Part shown: piece after piece, positions 44,287 to 52,422 of the stretch
How the letters are laid out: each line of letters starts with the position of its first letter
Numbering within the stretch: position 1 is the first letter of the stretch
DNA from: an uncultured beta proteobacterium
GTDB taxonomy: Bacteria; Pseudomonadota; Gammaproteobacteria; Burkholderiales; Burkholderiaceae_C
NCBI GenBank assembly: GCA_903876735.1
Contig: CAIRAW010000077.1
Location: forward strand, 1 to 64,000
Length of the DNA stretch: 64,000 nucleotides
Direction of reading: 5' to 3'
Notes under the pieces: model-generated
What the model saw: the letters and a program-made list of their open reading frames with translations, nothing else
Database searches by the model: none
What the model was told of the DNA's origin: nothing
Position numbers and translations under genes: made by a program

Positions 44287-47200
44287 GGCTTGCCCTCCGT
44301 CGGCGCCGGCGTGGCCGCGCTGTCGACATCGAGCTCGTGCGCGTACTTGAGGCGCTGGCGCTCGCTGCCCTTGAAGATGCGGCGCACGACGACGAAGAAC
44401 AACGGTACGAAGAATACCGACAGCGTGGTGGCGGTGATCATGCCGCCCATGACGCCGGTGCCGATGGCATGCTGGCTGGCTGAGCCGGCGCCCGATGCGA
44501 TCACCAGCGGCAGCACGCCCAGGATGAAGGCCATTGAGGTCATCAGGATCGGGCGAAAGCGCAGGTGGGCGGCTTCCAGCACGGATTCAACCAGGCCCTT
44601 GCCCTGTGCGTGCAGGTCTTTTGCAAACTCGATGATCAGCACCGCGTTTTTGGCCGAGAGGCCAATGATGGTGATCAGACCGACCTTGAAGTAGATGTCG
44701 TTCTCCAGCCCGCGCAGTCCGGTGGCCAGCGTCACGCCGAGCACGCCCAGCGGCACGACCAGGATCACGGCAAACGGAATCGACCAGCTCTCGTAGAGCG
44801 CGGCCAGGCACAGAAAGACCGCCAGCAGCGAGAACGCGAACAGGTAGATTGCGGTCGAGCCGGAGAGTTTTTCCTCACGCGACTGGCCGGTCCACTCGTA
44901 GGCAAAACCCGGCGGCAACTGACCGACCAGGCGCTCCATCTCGGCCATTGCGGCCCCCGTGCTCTGTCCCGGTGCCGGCTCGCCGGCGATGCGAATGGTC
45001 GGGTAGCCGTTGTAGCGGATGGTCTGCATCGGGCCGGTGATCCACTCGGTGCGGGCAAATGCCGACAGCGGTACCGGCTGGCCAGCGCTGTTGAGTGCGT
45101 TGATCTTCAGCAGGTCTTCTGGCTGCATGCGCGCATTGGCTTCGGCCTGCACCACGACGCGCTGCACGCGATTGGCGTTCGGGAAGTCGTTGACATAGGA
45201 AGAACCGAGTGCGGTCGAGAGCGAACTGTTGATGGCGCTAAAACTCACGCCCAGTGCGCTGGCTTTGTCACGGTCAATGCTGAGTTGCAATTGCGCGGCG
45301 TCTTCCAGACCGTCGGGGCGCACGGCGGTCAGCAGTTTGCTTTGTGCCGCCATGCCAAGCAACTGGTTGCGCGCTGCCACCAGCGCGTCATGGCCGTTGC
45401 CGCCGCGGTCCTGCAAGCGCAGGGCAAAGCCGTTGGCGCGGCCCAGTTCGGGAATCGGCGGCGGGCTGACCGGGAAAATAAAGGCATCGCGGATGCTGGA
45501 GAGTCCACCAAAGGCACGACCCACCAGACCCTGTGCCGAGTGGGCGGCGCCACTGCGCTCCTTCCAGTCCTTGAGCGTGATGAAGGCCAGGCCGGTGTTC
45601 TGGCCGCTACCGGCAAAGCTGAAGCCCAGGATGCTGACCATGCTTTCCACCTCAGGTTGTTTGAGGATGAAGTCTTCGACGCGGTTCATGACGCCGCCGG
45701 TGCGGTTCACGGTGGCGCCCGGTGGCAATTGCACGTTGACCAGAATATTGCCCTGGTCTTCATTGGGCAGGAATGAAGTTGGCAAGCGGTTCAGCAGCAG
45801 GATCACTACCGCGATGATGGCGGCATACAGCACCAGGAAACGCCCGGTCTTCTTGAGCATGCGTGCGACCCAGCCTTCGTAGCCCTTGGCTGTAGCCGAG
45901 AAACCGCGATTGAACCAGCCAAAAAAACCGGTCTTGGCGTGGTGGTGACCAGCCTCCACCGGCTTGAGCAGGGTGGCGCACAGGGCCGGTGTGAACGACA
46001 GCGCCATGAAGGCCGAGAACAAAATCGAGCTGAGCATCACCACCGAAAACTGGCGGTAGATGTTGCCGATCGAGCCCTTGAAGAAAGCCAGCGGCACAAA
46101 GACCGACACCAGCACCACCGTGACACCGATGATGGCGTTGGAGATCTGGCGCATGGCTTTGCGCGTGGCCTCCAGCGGTGACAGGCCCTCGGTGCTCATG
46201 ATGCGCTCGACGTTTTCGACCACCACGATGGCGTCATCGACCACGATGCCGATCACCAGCACCATGCCGAACATGGTCAGCACGTTGATCGAAAAACCCA
46301 GTGCCTGCAGCACGGCGAATGTCCCCATCAACGCAATCGGCACCACCAGCGTCGGGATCAGCGTGTAGCGGAAGTCCTGCAAGAACAGGAACATCACCAG
46401 GAACACCAGAATCACCGCTTCGATCAGGGTTTCAATCACCTGACGGATCGAGATTTCGACGAAGCGCGAACTGTCAAATGGAATCACCGCCGTCACGCCC
46501 GGTGGGAAGTAGGGCGAGAGTTCCTGCAGGCGCTGTTTGATGGCCTTGGCCGTGGCGACCGCATTGCCGGTGGGCGAGAGCTGGACGCCGATGCCGGTCG
46601 ACGGCTTGCCGTCCAGGCGTGACTGCGTGCTGTAGGACTGCGCGCCGAGTTCAATGCGCGCCACGTCCTTCAGCCGCACCGTGGAGCCGTCGGCGTTGGC
46701 ACGCACGACCACTTCACCAAACTCATTGGCCGAGAGCAACTGGCCCTTGACGACGACGGTGGCGAAGATCGCCTGGCCCGGCAGATTCGGCAGGTCGCCG
46801 ATGGTGCCCGATGCCACTTGCGCGTTTTGCGCGCCGATGGCGGCGATGACGTCATTCGACGAGAGACGGTAGCCGACCAGTTTGGCCGGGTCGATCCAGA
46901 TGCGCATGGCGCGCTCGGTACCGAACAACTGGGCTTGACCGACGCCCGGGATGCGCTGGATTTCAGGCAGCACATTGCGCGAAGCGTAGTCGCCCAAGGC
47001 CACCGGGTCGATGCGTGGATCGCTGGAAGACAGGATGGTGAAGAGCAGGAAGTTGGAGCGCGCCTTGTCGACTCGCACACCCTGCTGCGTCACGGCCTGC
47101 GGCAGACGCGGCGCTGCGCGGCTCAGACGGTTTTGCACATCAACCTGCGCCAGATCGGGGCTGGTGCCGGGCTCGAAGCTCAGCGTGATGGAACCGGTGC

Positions 47201-47456
47201 CGTCGGCCTGCGCCACGGATTCAACGTAGATCAGTCCCGGCGAGCCGTTCATCTCGCGCTCGATCACGCTGAGCACGCTGTCTTCGAGCGTCTGCGCCGA
47301 GGCGCCGGGGTAGGCGGCCGAGACGATGATGGAGGGCGGTGCCACCGATGGGTACTGCGCCACCGGCAACTGCGTGACCGCCACCGCACCGAAGACCACG
47401 ATGAAGAGTGCTATGACCCAGGCAAAGATCGGCCGGTCGATAAAGAATTGCGCCAT
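44283..47456 (-). CDS. RND multidrug efflux pump, inner-membrane subunit (AcrB/MexB family)
   Basis: A 1057-residue proton antiporter of the HAE-1 family with 12 membrane helices and two large periplasmic loops. Proton-relay residues are present: the Asp pair in GIVVDDAIVVVENVERIM and the Lys in GLSAKNAVLIIEFAKD. The N-terminus MAQFFIDRPIFAWVIALFIV and the PGASAQTLEDSV block are typical of AcrB. Likely substrates are hydrophobic or amphiphilic drugs and solvents. It sits between the adaptor (ten-base gap) and the outer-membrane channel gene. Confidence 0.96.
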   Translation of the reverse strand: MAQFFIDRPIFAWVIALFIVVFGAVAVTQLPVAQYPSVAPPSIIVSAAYPGASAQTLEDSVLSVIEREMNGSPGLIYVESVAQADGTGSITLSFEPGTSPDLAQVDVQNRLSRAAPRLPQAVTQQGVRVDKARSNFLLFTILSSSDPRIDPVALGDYASRNVLPEIQRIPGVGQAQLFGTERAMRIWIDPAKLVGYRLSSNDVIAAIGAQNAQVASGTIGDLPNLPGQAIFATVVVKGQLLSANEFGEVVVRANADGSTVRLKDVARIELGAQSYSTQSRLDGKPSTGIGVQLSPTGNAVATAKAIKQRLQELSPYFPPGVTAVIPFDSSRFVEISIRQVIETLIEAVILVFLVMFLFLQDFRYTLIPTLVVPIALMGTFAVLQALGFSINVLTMFGMVLVIGIVVDDAIVVVENVERIMSTEGLSPLEATRKAMRQISNAIIGVTVVLVSVFVPLAFFKGSIGNIYRQFSVVMLSSILFSAFMALSFTPALCATLLKPVEAGHHHAKTGFFGWFNRGFSATAKGYEGWVARMLKKTGRFLVLYAAIIAVVILLLNRLPTSFLPNEDQGNILVNVQLPPGATVNRTGGVMNRVEDFILKQPEVESMVSILGFSFAGSGQNTGLAFITLKDWKERSGAAHSAQGLVGRAFGGLSSIRDAFIFPVSPPPIPELGRANGFALRLQDRGGNGHDALVAARNQLLGMAAQSKLLTAVRPDGLEDAAQLQLSIDRDKASALGVSFSAINSSLSTALGSSYVNDFPNANRVQRVVVQAEANARMQPEDLLKINALNSAGQPVPLSAFARTEWITGPMQTIRYNGYPTIRIAGEPAPGQSTGAAMAEMERLVGQLPPGFAYEWTGQSREEKLSGSTAIYLFAFSLLAVFLCLAALYESWSIPFAVILVVPLGVLGVTLATGLRGLENDIYFKVGLITIIGLSAKNAVLIIEFAKDLHAQGKGLVESVLEAAHLRFRPILMTSMAFILGVLPLVIASGAGSASQHAIGTGVMGGMITATTLSVFFVPLFFVVVRRIFKGSERQRLKYAHELDVDSAATPAPTEGKP

Positions 47457-47466
47457 GCCGCGCTCC

Positions 47467-48711
47467 TTATGACCGGGTGGCCGAAGCAGCGGCCGAGGCC
47501 GGTGCGGCCGGAGCCACTACGGCTCCGAGTGGACTCCAGGGGACCGGCTTGGCCCGTGGCGCCTTGCCCTGGAGCTTCTGGAAGCCGTCGACGACGACCT
47601 GCTCGCCCGCTTGCAGGCCTTCGAGCACCACCCACTGGTCATCCTTGGCAGAGCCGATCTTGACTGCGCGCGTGCTGACGCTGCCGTCGGCCGCCACCAC
47701 TTTCACGCTGTCACCCTGCGAACTGCGCTGCACTGCCTGTTGCGGCAGCAGCATGGCCGAGTTAAGGGCAGCCTGTTCCAGGCGCGCGCGCACATACATG
47801 CCGGGCAGCAGGGTGCCTTTCGGATTGGGCACTTCGGCGCGCAGCGTGATCTGACTCGAGCTGGGGTCAACCGTCAGGTCCGAGAACAGCAGTTTGGCCG
47901 GCAGCGGGTACAGGCTGCCGTCGTCGAGCACGATGCGCACGGCGGCCGTCGCCTTGTCGCCGGCGCTCTTGAGTTTGCCGCTGGCAATCGCCGCGCGCAG
48001 GCGCAGCACGTCGGCCACCGGCTGCGTGATGTTGACAAACATGGGGTCAATTCTCTGCACCAGCGCCAGTGGTGTCGCTTCGCCTTGTCCGACCAGCGCA
48101 CCTTCAGTCACCAGGGCACGACCGATGCGCCCGGAAATCGGCGAACTGACGGCGGCATATCCGACGTTGATCTGCGCTGTCTGCACCGCGGCCTTGCCGA
48201 TGGCGACGTCGGCTTGCGCCTGTTTGTGTGCGGCCACGGCGTTGACGTAGTCCTGCTGGCTGATGGCATTGGCGTCGAGCAGCGGCTTGTAGCGCTCGGC
48301 CTGCGCCTGCGCCTGCATCAGATTGGCTTCGGCGCGCGCCAATGAGGCTTGCGCACTGGCCAGGGTGGCGCGGTAGGGCGCGGCGTCGATTTCGAACAAG
48401 GGCTGATCCGCCTTGACCTCGCTGCCTTCGCGGAACAACTGGCGCTGCACAATGCCGGCCACGCGGGCTCTGACCTGCGCCACGCGCGAAGCCTCGGTGC
48501 GCCCGGGCAACTCGGTCATCAGGCCAACCGTTCCCTGGGTCACGGTGACGGCGCCGACTTCAACCGGGGGCGGTGCTCCAGCGCCGGCTGCCGGTGGCGC
48601 GGCGCCTTGGCCGCAGCCCGCCAGCAGTGCCGCCAATACCGTGCTTGCCAGCACCCCGCGCTGCTGCGCTGACGCAAGCAGACCATTCAAGACGTTTTGT
48701 CCGATGAACAT
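47467..48711 (-). CDS. RND efflux periplasmic adaptor (AcrA/MexA family)
   Basis: A 414-residue membrane-fusion lipoprotein, first gene of the efflux operon. Signal peptide ends LAALLAGC (lipobox). Lipoyl halves and the coiled hairpin (ASLARAEANLMQAQAQAERYKPLLDANAISQQDYVNAVAAHKQA region), then ISGRIGRALVTEGALVG and a beta-barrel domain follow. The ATG at 48711 is chosen because AAGG lies seven bases upstream and the signal peptide starts there; a longer frame begins at 48768. No TetR or other repressor gene is adjacent, which is unusual for such operons. Confidence 0.94.
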   Translation of the reverse strand: MFIGQNVLNGLLASAQQRGVLASTVLAALLAGCGQGAAPPAAGAGAPPPVEVGAVTVTQGTVGLMTELPGRTEASRVAQVRARVAGIVQRQLFREGSEVKADQPLFEIDAAPYRATLASAQASLARAEANLMQAQAQAERYKPLLDANAISQQDYVNAVAAHKQAQADVAIGKAAVQTAQINVGYAAVSSPISGRIGRALVTEGALVGQGEATPLALVQRIDPMFVNITQPVADVLRLRAAIASGKLKSAGDKATAAVRIVLDDGSLYPLPAKLLFSDLTVDPSSSQITLRAEVPNPKGTLLPGMYVRARLEQAALNSAMLLPQQAVQRSSQGDSVKVVAADGSVSTRAVKIGSAKDDQWVVLEGLQAGEQVVVDGFQKLQGKAPRAKPVPWSPLGAVVAPAAPASAAASATRS

Positions 48712-48806
48712 GCACAAACCTTTAGATGAAACTGAGCCTGGCCGGTGCCAGGTTGCAAGACAGTGCACAGTGTAAGCGGGGACGCAATTGCACGGGTTGT
48801 GGGGTC

Positions 48807-48875
48807 GTAGCCCGTATGGAGCCGAAGGCGCAATGCGGTTTGTCCAACGTTGACCCCGTATTTCATACGGGCTAC
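48807..48875. repeat. Inverted repeat element with 12-base perfect arms
   Basis: GTAGCCCGTATG (48807-48818) is matched exactly by its reverse complement at 48864-48875. The interior, with GGAGCCGAAGGCG and an AATGCGG tail, resembles the scattered repeat type reading GTAGCCCGGATG...GCGAAGCG...AATCCGGG found in many proteobacteria. It lies in the intergenic region between the divergent efflux operon and the riboswitch-controlled operon and belongs to neither gene. Confidence 0.7.
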
Positions 48876-48927
48876 AGGCATTGGGAGCGCTTAGAATACG
48901 CCGGCTGGCTGCTCAGGCATTCCAGTA

Positions 48928-49016
48928 AACGCTAGGGGTGCTGGTCGTCGCAAGACGGCTGGCTGAGAAAACACCCTGGAACTTGATCAAGGTAATTCTT
49001 GCGCAGGGAAGCGTCG
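48928..49016 (+). ncRNA. TPP (THI-box) riboswitch
   Basis: The hallmark sequences are present in order: AGGGGTGC, GGCTGAGA followed by ACACCCT, GGAACTTGATCAAGGTAATTC, and GCGCAGGGA. ACGC (48929-48932) pairs with GCGT (49011-49014) to close stem P1. The variable P3 arm falls between the first two blocks. It lies about 65 bases before the TonB receptor gene on the same strand and should lower expression of the whole downstream operon when thiamine pyrophosphate is plentiful. No convincing terminator stem follows, so control of translation initiation is more likely. Confidence 0.9.
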
Positions 49017-49081
49017 CCAGACCCAGTCCGTTCCAAGCCGGCTGTTTTTGGCACCCCCCTGCCGTCGACTAAGGAACATCG

Positions 49082-51256
49082 ATGGCGCTCATCTCAAAAC
49101 TGACACCGCTGGCCGCAGCACTCGCTGCACTCGCCAGTCTTTCTTCACAGGCGCAGACCGCGCCGCAACGCATGGAGCCGGTCACCGTGACGGCCAGGGC
49201 AGCACCGCTGCTCGATGCCGACAACGCGGACGTCGGCGGTTTTGCCGCGCCACTGGCCAAGACGCCGCAAAGCGTGACGGTGCTGAGTGCCGATCTGCTG
49301 GCCGGCAACGCCGTGCAGACGCTCTCAAAGGCGCTCAAGCTCGACGCCTCGCTGTCCGACAACTACAACACCACCGGCTACATCGAGAGCGTCTCTGTGC
49401 GCGGATTCCTGCTCAACCAGAGCGGTAACTACAGCCGCAACGGGCTGGCGATTTCTAACTACGCGCCGATTGCGCTGGAGAACCAGGAGCGCATCGAAGT
49501 GCTCAAGGGTGTGGCCGGCCTGCAGTCCGGTGTCTCGGCGCCCGGCGGGCGTGTCAATTACGTCACCAAGGTGCCGCTGAAGGAGGCCTTCACGACCGTC
49601 TCGGTTGGAGGCGACGGCAACGGCGCGGCCAAGATTCATCTCGATGCAAACCGCGTCATTGACGGCCTTGGACTGCGCTTGAACGTGGTTGATGAACACC
49701 TCGATTCGCCTTTCGACCAGGCCAGCGGCTCGCGCCAGATGCTGAGTCTGGCCGTGGCCACGGCGCTGGGGCGTGACACATCGCTCTCGGCCAATTTTGA
49801 ATACCAGCGCAAGAGCCAGCCTTCGGTGCCGGGTCTCGGATTGCTCGACGGCAATGGCGACGGTGTTGGCGACACCTTGCCCAGCCCGATCAACCCGCGC
49901 CTGAATCTTGGCAACCAGAGCTGGTCGCTGCCGTTTCAGGTCAGTGCCACGACGGCCGAGATCGCGCTCAATCACCGCTTCAATGCGGACTGGCAGGCGC
50001 GTTTTGCCGCCAATACGCAGACCACGACCATCAATGACCGGCTCGCCTTTCCCGATGGTTGCAGCAATGCGGCGACCTACGTTTATCCGGGTTTGTGCGG
50101 CAACGGCGATGTCGACATGTACGACTTCCGCAGCGAAGGCGAGCGGCGCAGCCTGAACAGTTGGGACGCGCATCTCGACGGCAGATTCCAGGCCCTTGGC
50201 TTGCAGCAGGCCGCGCGTTTCGGAATCAGTGGCCGCAGCAGCCGCGCCGATTTGCCGGCCATGCAGGCCTACAACTATGTCGGCAGCAGCAACATCTTCG
50301 CGCCCCTTGCCGTGCCGGCGGATCCGACGCTGACGGTTCTCAACACCAACGGCCGCGAACGTGCGCTCGATGCCTATGCCTCGCTGGTGTCGGATCTGGG
50401 AGCTGGCGTGCAATCCTTTCTGGGCGTGCGCGTCTCGCGTCTGAACCGCAGCAGCGAACTCAGCGACGCCAGCGAAGCAGTCTCGTTCGAGCAGACCGTC
50501 AGCACACCCTGGGCCGGACTCGCCTGGTCCCCGACCGAGCGCACCACGCTCTACGCCTCTTGGGGTCAGGGCGTGGAGCTTGAAGCGGTGCCGAACAAGC
50601 CCACTGTATTTGCCAATCCGGGCCAGGTATTGCCGGCACTCAAGAGCGAGCAGACCGAGATCGGCATCAAGTGGCAAGCCCATCCACGCCTGCGTCTCAC
50701 GGCGGCTGTCTTCAGCATCGACAAGCCCTACGCTGATGATCTGCCCGGCGTGTTGGTCGATTCGTTGCCGATGCGCGTGGCCGGTGCCAAGACGGCGCGT
50801 CATCGCGGCGTCGAATTGACGGCCGCCGGCCATGTCGACAGCGCGCTGTCGCTGCAGGCCAGCCTGATGGCGCTCGATGCGGCCTACACACAGGCGCTTG
50901 ATCCGGCATTGATTGGGCAACGCGTGACCAATGTGCCGCGCTACAAGGGCTCGCTGTTCGCCGACTACAAGATTGCCGCCGTGACGGGTCTGTCGCTCAA
51001 TGCGCTGGCCAGCTTTGAGGGCGCCAAGACGGCAACGGCCGATGGCAGTGTGGAACTGCCGCGCGCCTGGCAGGTCGATGCTGGTGGCAGTTACCAGCAA
51101 CGCCTGGCGGGCCACGTCACGACCTGGCGCCTGAACATCGAGAACCTCACGAATCGCATCTACTGGCGTGAAGCGCCGACCACCGACTGGGGCGGCATCT
51201 ACCTGTTCCCGTCCACGCCACGCACCGTTCGCGTCAGCGCCACGGTGGAGTTCTAG
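49082..51256 (+). CDS. TonB-dependent outer-membrane receptor, probably for thiamine
   Basis: A 724-residue outer-membrane beta-barrel transporter. Signal peptide about 1-25 (ASLSSQAQT); TonB-box-like MEPVTVTAR near 31-39; plug domain with TPQSVTVLSADLL, VRGF and NQERIEVLKGVAGLQSG...PGGRVNYVTK; a C-terminal barrel ending in aromatic SATVEF. By family it groups with siderophore receptors, but the TPP riboswitch upstream and the PnuT-type permease downstream argue that the ligand is thiamine or a thiamine phosphate. Substrate is inference from context. Confidence 0.9.
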   Translation: MALISKLTPLAAALAALASLSSQAQTAPQRMEPVTVTARAAPLLDADNADVGGFAAPLAKTPQSVTVLSADLLAGNAVQTLSKALKLDASLSDNYNTTGYIESVSVRGFLLNQSGNYSRNGLAISNYAPIALENQERIEVLKGVAGLQSGVSAPGGRVNYVTKVPLKEAFTTVSVGGDGNGAAKIHLDANRVIDGLGLRLNVVDEHLDSPFDQASGSRQMLSLAVATALGRDTSLSANFEYQRKSQPSVPGLGLLDGNGDGVGDTLPSPINPRLNLGNQSWSLPFQVSATTAEIALNHRFNADWQARFAANTQTTTINDRLAFPDGCSNAATYVYPGLCGNGDVDMYDFRSEGERRSLNSWDAHLDGRFQALGLQQAARFGISGRSSRADLPAMQAYNYVGSSNIFAPLAVPADPTLTVLNTNGRERALDAYASLVSDLGAGVQSFLGVRVSRLNRSSELSDASEAVSFEQTVSTPWAGLAWSPTERTTLYASWGQGVELEAVPNKPTVFANPGQVLPALKSEQTEIGIKWQAHPRLRLTAAVFSIDKPYADDLPGVLVDSLPMRVAGAKTARHRGVELTAAGHVDSALSLQASLMALDAAYTQALDPALIGQRVTNVPRYKGSLFADYKIAAVTGLSLNALASFEGAKTATADGSVELPRAWQVDAGGSYQQRLAGHVTTWRLNIENLTNRIYWREAPTTDWGGIYLFPSTPRTVRVSATVEF

Positions 51257-51259
51257 CCC

Positions 51260-51883
51260 GTGCTCGACACCGCCTTTACGCTGCTCGGCTCAGCCGTCAC
51301 CTGGCTTGAGCTGATTGCCTTTTTTCTGGCGCTGGCCAACATCGCCTGCAATGTGTTCGAGATTCATTGGGGCTGGCCTCTGACGATCATTGCCAGCGCG
51401 CTCTACGCCTGGCTGTTTTATGCCAGCAAGCTCTACGGCGAAGCGGGGGTGAATCTGTTCTTCGTCGTCACGGCGTTTTGGGGCTGGTGGCAATGGCTGC
51501 GCGGGCATCGCGTCGGCTCGGACGCTGCGTTGCGCATTGCGCGGCTCGACGCCAGCGGCTGGCGCTGGTGTGTTGCCGGCTACCTTGTGCTCTGGTTGCT
51601 GTGTGCGCTGTTGCTGCGCAGCGTGACCGATTCTGACGTGCCCTGGGCCGACGGCTTTGTCACCGCCGGCAGTGTCGTCGGCACCGTGCTGCTGGCGCGC
51701 AAGTTGATCGAGAACTGGCCGCTGTGGCTGCTGGTCAACGCGGCCAGCATCGGGCTGTTTGCCTACAAGGGTCTGCAGTTGACGGTGCTGCTGTATGCGA
51801 TCTTTTTTGTTCTGGCCCTCTGGGGCTGGCATGGCTGGAAACGGCGCATGGACGCGACGCAGCAGCAGGGCAGCGCGCCATGA
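51260..51883 (+). CDS. pnuT: PnuC/PnuT-type vitamin permease
   Basis: A 207-residue inner-membrane protein of the PnuC family with about seven helices (WLELIAFFLALANIACNVFEIHWGWPLTIIASALYAWLFY region with the conserved WPL; GWWQWLRG; a C-terminal YKGLQLTVLLYAIFFVLALWGWHGW). PnuC carries nicotinamide riboside; PnuT paralogues carry thiamine and are found under TPP riboswitches, as here. These are facilitators that rely on intracellular phosphorylation to trap the vitamin. Start is GTG three bases after the receptor stop; the end overlaps the kinase gene by four bases. Confidence 0.85.
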   Translation: MLDTAFTLLGSAVTWLELIAFFLALANIACNVFEIHWGWPLTIIASALYAWLFYASKLYGEAGVNLFFVVTAFWGWWQWLRGHRVGSDAALRIARLDASGWRWCVAGYLVLWLLCALLLRSVTDSDVPWADGFVTAGSVVGTVLLARKLIENWPLWLLVNAASIGLFAYKGLQLTVLLYAIFFVLALWGWHGWKRRMDATQQQGSAP

Positions 51884-52422
51884 CAGAAGCGCGCCTGATC
51901 TGCATCATCGGTGCCGAGAGCACCGGCAAGACCACGCTGGCCCGTTTGCTGGCAGCGCATTTCGATAGCCTCTGGGTGCCTGAGTATCTGCGCGAATTCT
52001 GTGTGCTGCACGGGCGCACGCCGACGCGCGAGGAACAGGCGAAGATCATCGAGACGCAGCAGCAGTCGGTGCAGGCGGCGCAACAGGCGGCAAGCGAGGA
52101 AGGCGCACCCTTTGTCTTTTGCGATACCGCTCCGCTGCTGACCGCCATCTACAGCGAATTCGTTTTCGGCGATGCCGGGTTGTACGCGCGAGCGCGAGCC
52201 CTGCACGCCGACTATGCGCTGACGCTGCTGCTCGCGCCCGACATCGCCTGGGTTGCCGACGGCCTGCAACGTGATGGCGAACAGGTGCGCCTACCCGTGA
52301 CGAAGATGATTGTGCGCGAACTCGCCGCCATGACGCAGCCCGTCACCACCGTCGCCGGCCAGGGCGCAGCCCGTCTGCAGGCGGCCATCGAAGCTGTCGA
52401 GGCAATCACGGCGTACCGATGA
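51880..52422 (+). CDS. NadR-like P-loop kinase, candidate thiamine kinase
   Basis: A 180-residue cytoplasmic protein of the AAA_28/NadR kinase type. Walker A is GAESTGKTT (11-19); EYLREFC and a FCDTAPLLTAIYSEFVFG segment, matching the NadR substrate-binding and Walker B-like region, follow. In NadR this domain phosphorylates nicotinamide riboside after PnuC uptake. Here it is coupled (ATGA overlap) to a PnuT-type gene under a TPP riboswitch, so phosphorylation of imported thiamine is the likely role. No nucleotidyltransferase domain is present. The 3' end overlaps the convergent patatin gene by 17 bases. Confidence 0.75.
   Translation: MTEARLICIIGAESTGKTTLARLLAAHFDSLWVPEYLREFCVLHGRTPTREEQAKIIETQQQSVQAAQQAASEEGAPFVFCDTAPLLTAIYSEFVFGDAGLYARARALHADYALTLLLAPDIAWVADGLQRDGEQVRLPVTKMIVRELAAMTQPVTTVAGQGAARLQAAIEAVEAITAYR

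Noticed and set aside
48720..48935. Short plus-strand frame upstream of the riboswitch
   Set aside because: It spans the inverted repeat and enters the riboswitch; no ribosome site or domain.
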